Source: JAVBJV01 sp031546815 (GTDB taxonomy: Bacteria > Pseudomonadota > Alphaproteobacteria > Acetobacterales > Acetobacteraceae). Taken from it: a stretch of DNA of 32,297 bases. Each line of letters starts with the position of its first letter. Position 1 is the first letter of the stretch. Under the pieces are notes generated by a model. That model was not told the origin of the DNA and did no database searches. It was given only the letters and a program-made list of their open reading frames with translations. The stretch covers positions 1 through 32,297 of the forward strand of contig JAVBJV010000005.1 of NCBI GenBank assembly GCA_031546815.1, given 5' to 3'. Below, in pieces: positions 29,100 through 32,297 of this stretch. The position numbers were made by a program, and so were the translations under genes.

Positions 29100-29777
29100 T
29101 TACCGCTGGGGAGCCTGTTCGGCAGCTCTGCGATCCTGTGCCAGCGGGTCATGGGCAAGAATCTCACCTTTGAAGATCCAGACCTTCACGCCGCAGGTAC
29201 CATAAGTTGTCATAGCAGTTGCAGTGCCAAAATCAATATCTGCACGCAAAGTATGTAGCGGCACGCGACCTTCGCGGTACCATTCCACTCGCGCAATTTC
29301 AGCACCGCCCAAACGGCCACCGCACTGGATGCGGATGCCGCCCGCGCCAAGACGCATGGCCGACTGAACGGCACGCTTCATGGCACGGCGGAACGCAACG
29401 CGGCGCTCCAGCTGCTGGGCGATATTTTCTGCAACCAGGGTGGCGTCGATTTCCGGCTTGCGGATTTCGACGATGTTCAGCGCGACTTCAGCCCCGGCCT
29501 TCTTGGTCAGGTCCTTGCGCAGAACTTCGATGTCCTGGCCTTTCTTGCCGATCACGACGCCCGGACGCGCGGCATAAATCGTCACGCGCGGCTTTTTGGC
29601 CGGACGTTCGATCACCACGCGCGAGACACCCGCGCCCGACAATTTCTTACGCAGATGCTTACGCAGTTCGAGATCCGCGTGCAGCAGCTTCGCATAGTCG
29701 TTACCTGCGAACCAGCGGCTATCCCAGGTGCGATTGATGCCGAGCCGCAGCCCGACGGGATTTACTTTTTGCCCCAT
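29100..29777 (-). CDS. rpsC: 30S ribosomal protein uS3
   Basis: A 225-residue protein at the mRNA entry channel, involved in mRNA unwinding with uS4 and uS5. The N-domain starts MGQKVNPVGLRLGINRTWDSRWF. The KH domain has TIYAARPGVVIGKKGQDIEVLRKDL (around 67-91). The C-domain carries RRAMKRAVQSAMRLGAGGIRIQCGGRLGGAEIARVEWYREGRVPLHTLRADIDFGTA. It starts one base after rplV and precedes rplP. Confidence 0.98.
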   Translation of the reverse strand: MGQKVNPVGLRLGINRTWDSRWFAGNDYAKLLHADLELRKHLRKKLSGAGVSRVVIERPAKKPRVTIYAARPGVVIGKKGQDIEVLRKDLTKKAGAEVALNIVEIRKPEIDATLVAENIAQQLERRVAFRRAMKRAVQSAMRLGAGGIRIQCGGRLGGAEIARVEWYREGRVPLHTLRADIDFGTATAMTTYGTCGVKVWIFKGEILAHDPLAQDRRAAEQAPQR

Positions 29778-29778
29778 C

Positions 29779-30162
29779 TTATGCGGCCTCCTGCGCTTTT
29801 TCTGCGACGACGATCGTCAGGTGGCTGAACCACTTTTCGATCCGCGCCGAACGGCCGCGCCCACGGGCGTGGAAGCGACGCATCACGATGCTGCGACCAA
29901 CTTCAGCGCGCGTCACCGTCAGACGGTCGACGTTCAGCTGATGGTTGTTCTCGGCGTTTGCGATCGCCGAGTCCAGTGCTTTCAGCACCGACTGGGCAAT
30001 ACGGCGCTTGCTGAACATCAGCGAAGCGCGCGCCTGGCCGGCGGGCTGGTTACGGATCAGGCCTGCGACCAGATTCAGCTTGCGCGGGCTGATTCGCAGG
30101 TTGCTGACGAGTGCCTGGGCTTCATTATCAGCCAGACGACGTTCTTGCTTCGGCTTGCTCAT
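29779..30162 (-). CDS. rplV: 50S ribosomal protein uL22
   Basis: A 127-residue protein whose long loop lines the nascent-peptide tunnel and contributes to macrolide sensitivity. It reads LVSNLRISPRKLNLVAGLIRNQPAGQARASLMFSKRRIAQSVLKALDSAIANAENN, then VDRLTVTRAEVGRSIVMRRFHARGRGRSARIEKWFSHLTIVV. The ATG at 30162 starts one base after the rpsS stop. The frame is open further upstream but only as a shadow within rpsS. Confidence 0.97.
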   Translation of the reverse strand: MSKPKQERRLADNEAQALVSNLRISPRKLNLVAGLIRNQPAGQARASLMFSKRRIAQSVLKALDSAIANAENNHQLNVDRLTVTRAEVGRSIVMRRFHARGRGRSARIEKWFSHLTIVVAEKAQEAA

Positions 30163-30163
30163 A

Positions 30164-30442
30164 TCAGCCTCGCTTCGCCTTCTTGTCCGCCGCGTGCCCC
30201 GTGAACGTGCGGGTCGGCGAGAATTCGCCAAACTTGTGACCCACCATGTTCTCGGTAACCTGCACGGGCAGGAACTTATGACCATTGTATACGCCGAATG
30301 TCAGCCCCACGAACTGCGGCAGAATGGTCGAGCGACGCGCCCAGATCTTGATGATCTCGTTGCGGCCCGACGCACGCGATGCATCGGCTTTCTTCAGCAG
30401 GTAGCCGTCCACGAACGGCCCCTTCCAGACGGAACGGGACAT
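30164..30442 (-). CDS. rpsS: 30S ribosomal protein uS19
   Basis: A 92-residue protein of the 30S head that pairs with uS13 and contacts the A-site finger. MSRSVWKGPFVDGYLLKKADASRASGRNEIIKIWARRSTILPQFVGLTFGVYNGHKFLPVQVTENMVGHKFGEFSPTRTFTGH is the full family pattern, with the usual basic end. It lies 2 bp after rplB and 1 bp before rplV. Confidence 0.98.
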   Translation of the reverse strand: MSRSVWKGPFVDGYLLKKADASRASGRNEIIKIWARRSTILPQFVGLTFGVYNGHKFLPVQVTENMVGHKFGEFSPTRTFTGHAADKKAKRG

Positions 30443-30444
30443 GC

Positions 30445-31278
30445 TTACTTGCCCTTATTTCGACGGCGAATAATAAGATTATCCGTCCGCTTGTTGCTGC
30501 GCGTCTTGGCGCCCTTCGTCGGCTTGCCCCACGGTGTAACCGGATGACGGCCACCCGAGGTGCGACCTTCACCACCACCATGCGGATGGTCGATCGGGTT
30601 CATCGTCACACCGCGGTTGTGTGGGCGACGACCGAGCCAACGGCTGCGACCGGCCTTACCGATGTGAACGTTCGAGTTGTCCGGGTTCGACACGGCGCCA
30701 ACTGTCGCCATGCATTCCCCGCGCACAACGCGCAGTTCACCCGAGCTCAGCTTGATCTGCGCATAACCGGCGTCCTTGCCGACCAGCTGGGCATAGGTGC
30801 CCGCCGAACGCGCAATCTTGCCGCCTGCACCGGGCTTCAGCTCGATGTTGTGGATGATCGTGCCCACCGGAATGGCGCCCAGCGGCATCGCATTGCCCGG
30901 CTTGATATCCGCGCGCGTTGCCGACGACACAACCACATCGCCGCCCTTGAGGCGCTGCGGTGCCAGGATGTAGGCGAGTTCGCCGTCCTGATACTTCAGC
31001 AGCGCGATCCAGGCCGTGCGGTTGGGATCGTATTCCAGACGTTCGACCGTCGCCACCATATCGTGTTTGCGACGCTTGAAATCGACCAGACGATAGGACT
31101 GCTTGTGCCCGCCCCCACGGAACCGCACCACAGTGCGACCATGGTTGTTACGGCCGCCCGAGGAAGATTTCCCGCGCGTCAGCCCCTTGACCGGCTTGCC
31201 CTTCCAGAGTTCCGCACGCGAGACCAGAACGGTGCCGCGCAGGCTGGGGGTTGTCGGTTTAAAATGCTTGAGTGCCAT
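30445..31278 (-). CDS. rplB: 50S ribosomal protein uL2
   Basis: A 277-residue primary 23S rRNA-binding protein needed for subunit association and peptidyl transferase activity. It begins MALKHFKPTTPSLRGTVLVSRAELWKGKPVKGLTRGKSSSGGRNNHGRTVVRFRGGGHKQSYRLVDFKR. It has the OB/SH3-like core and the strongly conserved MNPIDHPHGGGEGRTSGGRHPVTPWGKPTKGAKTR C-terminus, including the functionally important His in HPHGGGEG. It lies 11 bp after rplW. Confidence 0.98.
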   Translation of the reverse strand: MALKHFKPTTPSLRGTVLVSRAELWKGKPVKGLTRGKSSSGGRNNHGRTVVRFRGGGHKQSYRLVDFKRRKHDMVATVERLEYDPNRTAWIALLKYQDGELAYILAPQRLKGGDVVVSSATRADIKPGNAMPLGAIPVGTIIHNIELKPGAGGKIARSAGTYAQLVGKDAGYAQIKLSSGELRVVRGECMATVGAVSNPDNSNVHIGKAGRSRWLGRRPHNRGVTMNPIDHPHGGGEGRTSGGRHPVTPWGKPTKGAKTRSNKRTDNLIIRRRNKGK

Positions 31279-31289
31279 GTGTCAGCTCC

Positions 31290-31655
31290 TCACGCCAGAC
31301 CGGTGGTGAAGTCGATCGTCTGGCCTTCGGCCAGCTTGACGAACGCCTTCTTCACATCGCTACGCGAACCGGGACGGCCCTTGAAGCGCTTGGTCTTGCC
31401 CTTCTGCACCAGCGTGTTGACGTCCAACACCTTCACGCCGAACAGACCCTCGATCGCAGCCTTGATCTCCGGCTTGCTGGCATCGACAGCAACCTTGAAG
31501 ACCACCTGATTCAGCTCGGACAGGGCGGTTGCCTTTTCCGTGATGATCGGGCTGCGGATGATTTCATACATCGCTTCGCGCGACAGCTTCCCACCGGGCA
31601 GCCGACGGGCCGACTTGGCCATCGCGAACGAGATTTTCTTTGCGGACTCGCTCAT
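31290..31655 (-). CDS. rplW: 50S ribosomal protein uL23
   Basis: A 121-residue protein at the tunnel exit that docks trigger factor and SRP. The core begins at about residue 26 (REAMYEIIRSPIITEKATALSELNQVVFKVAVDASKPEIKAAIEGLFGVKVLDVNTLVQKGKTKRFKGRPGSRSDVKKAFVKLAEGQTIDF). About 25 extra basic residues at the N-terminus are more than the usual family start. The ATG at 31655 overlaps the rplD stop (ATGA), which supports it. An internal Met (MYEIIRS, at 31571) would give the classical length. Confidence 0.96.
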   Translation of the reverse strand: MSESAKKISFAMAKSARRLPGGKLSREAMYEIIRSPIITEKATALSELNQVVFKVAVDASKPEIKAAIEGLFGVKVLDVNTLVQKGKTKRFKGRPGSRSDVKKAFVKLAEGQTIDFTTGLA

Positions 31656-32269
31656 GCCAGCCGCTCCTTCAGTGCCTCCACGCCGGCACGCGTCACCGCG
31701 AGCACGTCATGGTTCAGGATGTCATATACGTTGGCACCAATCGTCGGCAGCACGTCCATGCCCGGAATGTTGCGCAGGGCGAGCAGGAAGTTCTCGTTCA
31801 CTGCAGCGCCATCCACCACCAGCGTCGAAGTCCAGCCCAGGGCCTTCATCTTCTTCGCCAGCGCCGAGGTCTTGGATTCACCGTCTGTGGTGTCCAGCAC
31901 GATCAGCTTGCCTTCCTTGGCCTTCTGCGACAGCGCAGAGATCAGGCCCAGACGGCGCACCTTCTTCGGCAGGCTGTAGCCGTGATCGCGCACGACCGGA
32001 CCGTGGACAATGCCACCGCCACGGAACTGCGGCGCGCGCAGGCTACCCTGACGGGCATTACCCGTGCCCTTCTGCTTGTACGGCTTCTTGGTGGTGCCCG
32101 AGACTTCGCTCAGACCCTTTACCTTGTGCGTACCAGCGCGGCGCTTTGCCAACTGCCAATGAACCACGCGGGCCATAATGTCCGCGCGCGGTTCCGCTCC
32201 AAACAGCTCCACCGGCAGATCCAGCTGACCCGCCTTGCCGTTATCGAGCGTGATGATATCGATCTTCAT
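31652..32269 (-). CDS. rplD: 50S ribosomal protein uL4
   Basis: A 205-residue protein lining the peptide tunnel; in E. coli it also represses the S10 operon. It starts MKIDIITLDNGKAGQLDLPVELFG, then has the tunnel loop VSGTTKKPYKQKGTGNARQGSLRAPQFRGGGIVHGPVVRDHGYSLPKKVRRLGLISALSQKAKEG. It ends with the C-terminal VLPTIGANVYDILNHDVLAVTRAGVEALKERL. GAGGAGC precedes the ATG, overlapping the presumed rplC stop. Confidence 0.98.
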   Translation of the reverse strand: MKIDIITLDNGKAGQLDLPVELFGAEPRADIMARVVHWQLAKRRAGTHKVKGLSEVSGTTKKPYKQKGTGNARQGSLRAPQFRGGGIVHGPVVRDHGYSLPKKVRRLGLISALSQKAKEGKLIVLDTTDGESKTSALAKKMKALGWTSTLVVDGAAVNENFLLALRNIPGMDVLPTIGANVYDILNHDVLAVTRAGVEALKERLA

Positions 32270-32279
32270 CGCGCGCTCC

Positions 32280-32297
32280 TCAACCCGCTACTGCTGT
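32280..32297 (-). CDS. rplC: Last codons of the gene upstream of rplD, presumably rplC (uL3)
   Basis: Only 18 bases are visible. In the S10 operon rplC precedes rplD. A frame reading T-A-V-A-G-stop ends with TGA at 32282-32280, and that stop overlaps the rplD ribosome-binding site in the common TGAGGAG arrangement. Another frame reaches a TAG at 32288, so the assignment rests on gene order rather than on sequence. Confidence 0.35.
   Translation of the reverse strand, partial: TAVAG

Overview
The window is a piece of a GC-rich alphaproteobacterial chromosome. The gene content and order suggest an acetic-acid-bacterium-like member of the Acetobacteraceae: S10/spc/alpha ribosomal operons without rpmJ between secY/adk and rpsM, then rplQ-rarA-crcB-pseudouridine synthase, an ATP12-type F1 assembly factor, MaeB-type malic enzyme, and galU-ugd-phosphohexomutase. 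The family assignment is inferred from memory of gene order, not from a search.

Left part (1-11.2 kb). It begins with the start of smc, running off the left edge, then a DsbA-like thiol oxidoreductase with its own terminator and a DciA/DUF721 protein. These all lie on the minus strand. The DciA gene is divergent from mutY, and mutY overlaps a macrodomain ADP-ribose hydrolase gene. A minus-strand block follows, in transcription order: tRNA-Leu(GAG), maeB, galU, ugd, a phosphomannomutase/phosphoglucomutase, a terminator, a DSD1/D-threonine-aldolase-type PLP enzyme and a small exported protein of unknown function. The galU-ugd-phosphohexomutase trio makes UDP-glucose, UDP-glucuronate and mannose-1-phosphate for surface polysaccharides.

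Middle (11.2-19.1 kb). lipB (plus strand) is followed by about 300 bp of extremely AT-rich DNA and an unusual plus-strand gene (12190-12954). Its product resembles a shortened bacterial sliding clamp (DnaN). It meets a minus-strand operon tail to tail. In transcription order that operon is rarA, crcB, an RluC/RluD-type pseudouridine synthase, an AsmA-family protein, an ATP12-type chaperone and acylphosphatase, with very short gaps or 4-bp overlaps throughout.

Right part (19.1-32.3 kb). This is a ribosomal protein supercluster, all on the minus strand. In transcription order it is (rplC end), rplD, rplW, rplB, rpsS, rplV, rpsC, rplP, rpmC, rpsQ, rplN, rplX, rplE, rpsN, rpsH, rplF, rplR, rpsE, rpmD, rplO, secY, adk; then a promoter/hairpin region; then rpsM, rpsK, rpoA, rplQ and a strong terminator. 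Most gaps are tiny, but the five longer ones (rplE-rpsN, rplO-secY, adk-rpsM, rpsM-rpsK, rpsK-rpoA) each hold a strong inverted repeat.

The main candidate for something undescribed is the clamp-like protein and its AT-rich upstream region. Secondary points are a Cys/Gly-rich tail on adenylate kinase, the hairpins of the ribosomal operon, and the mutY-macrodomain coupling.
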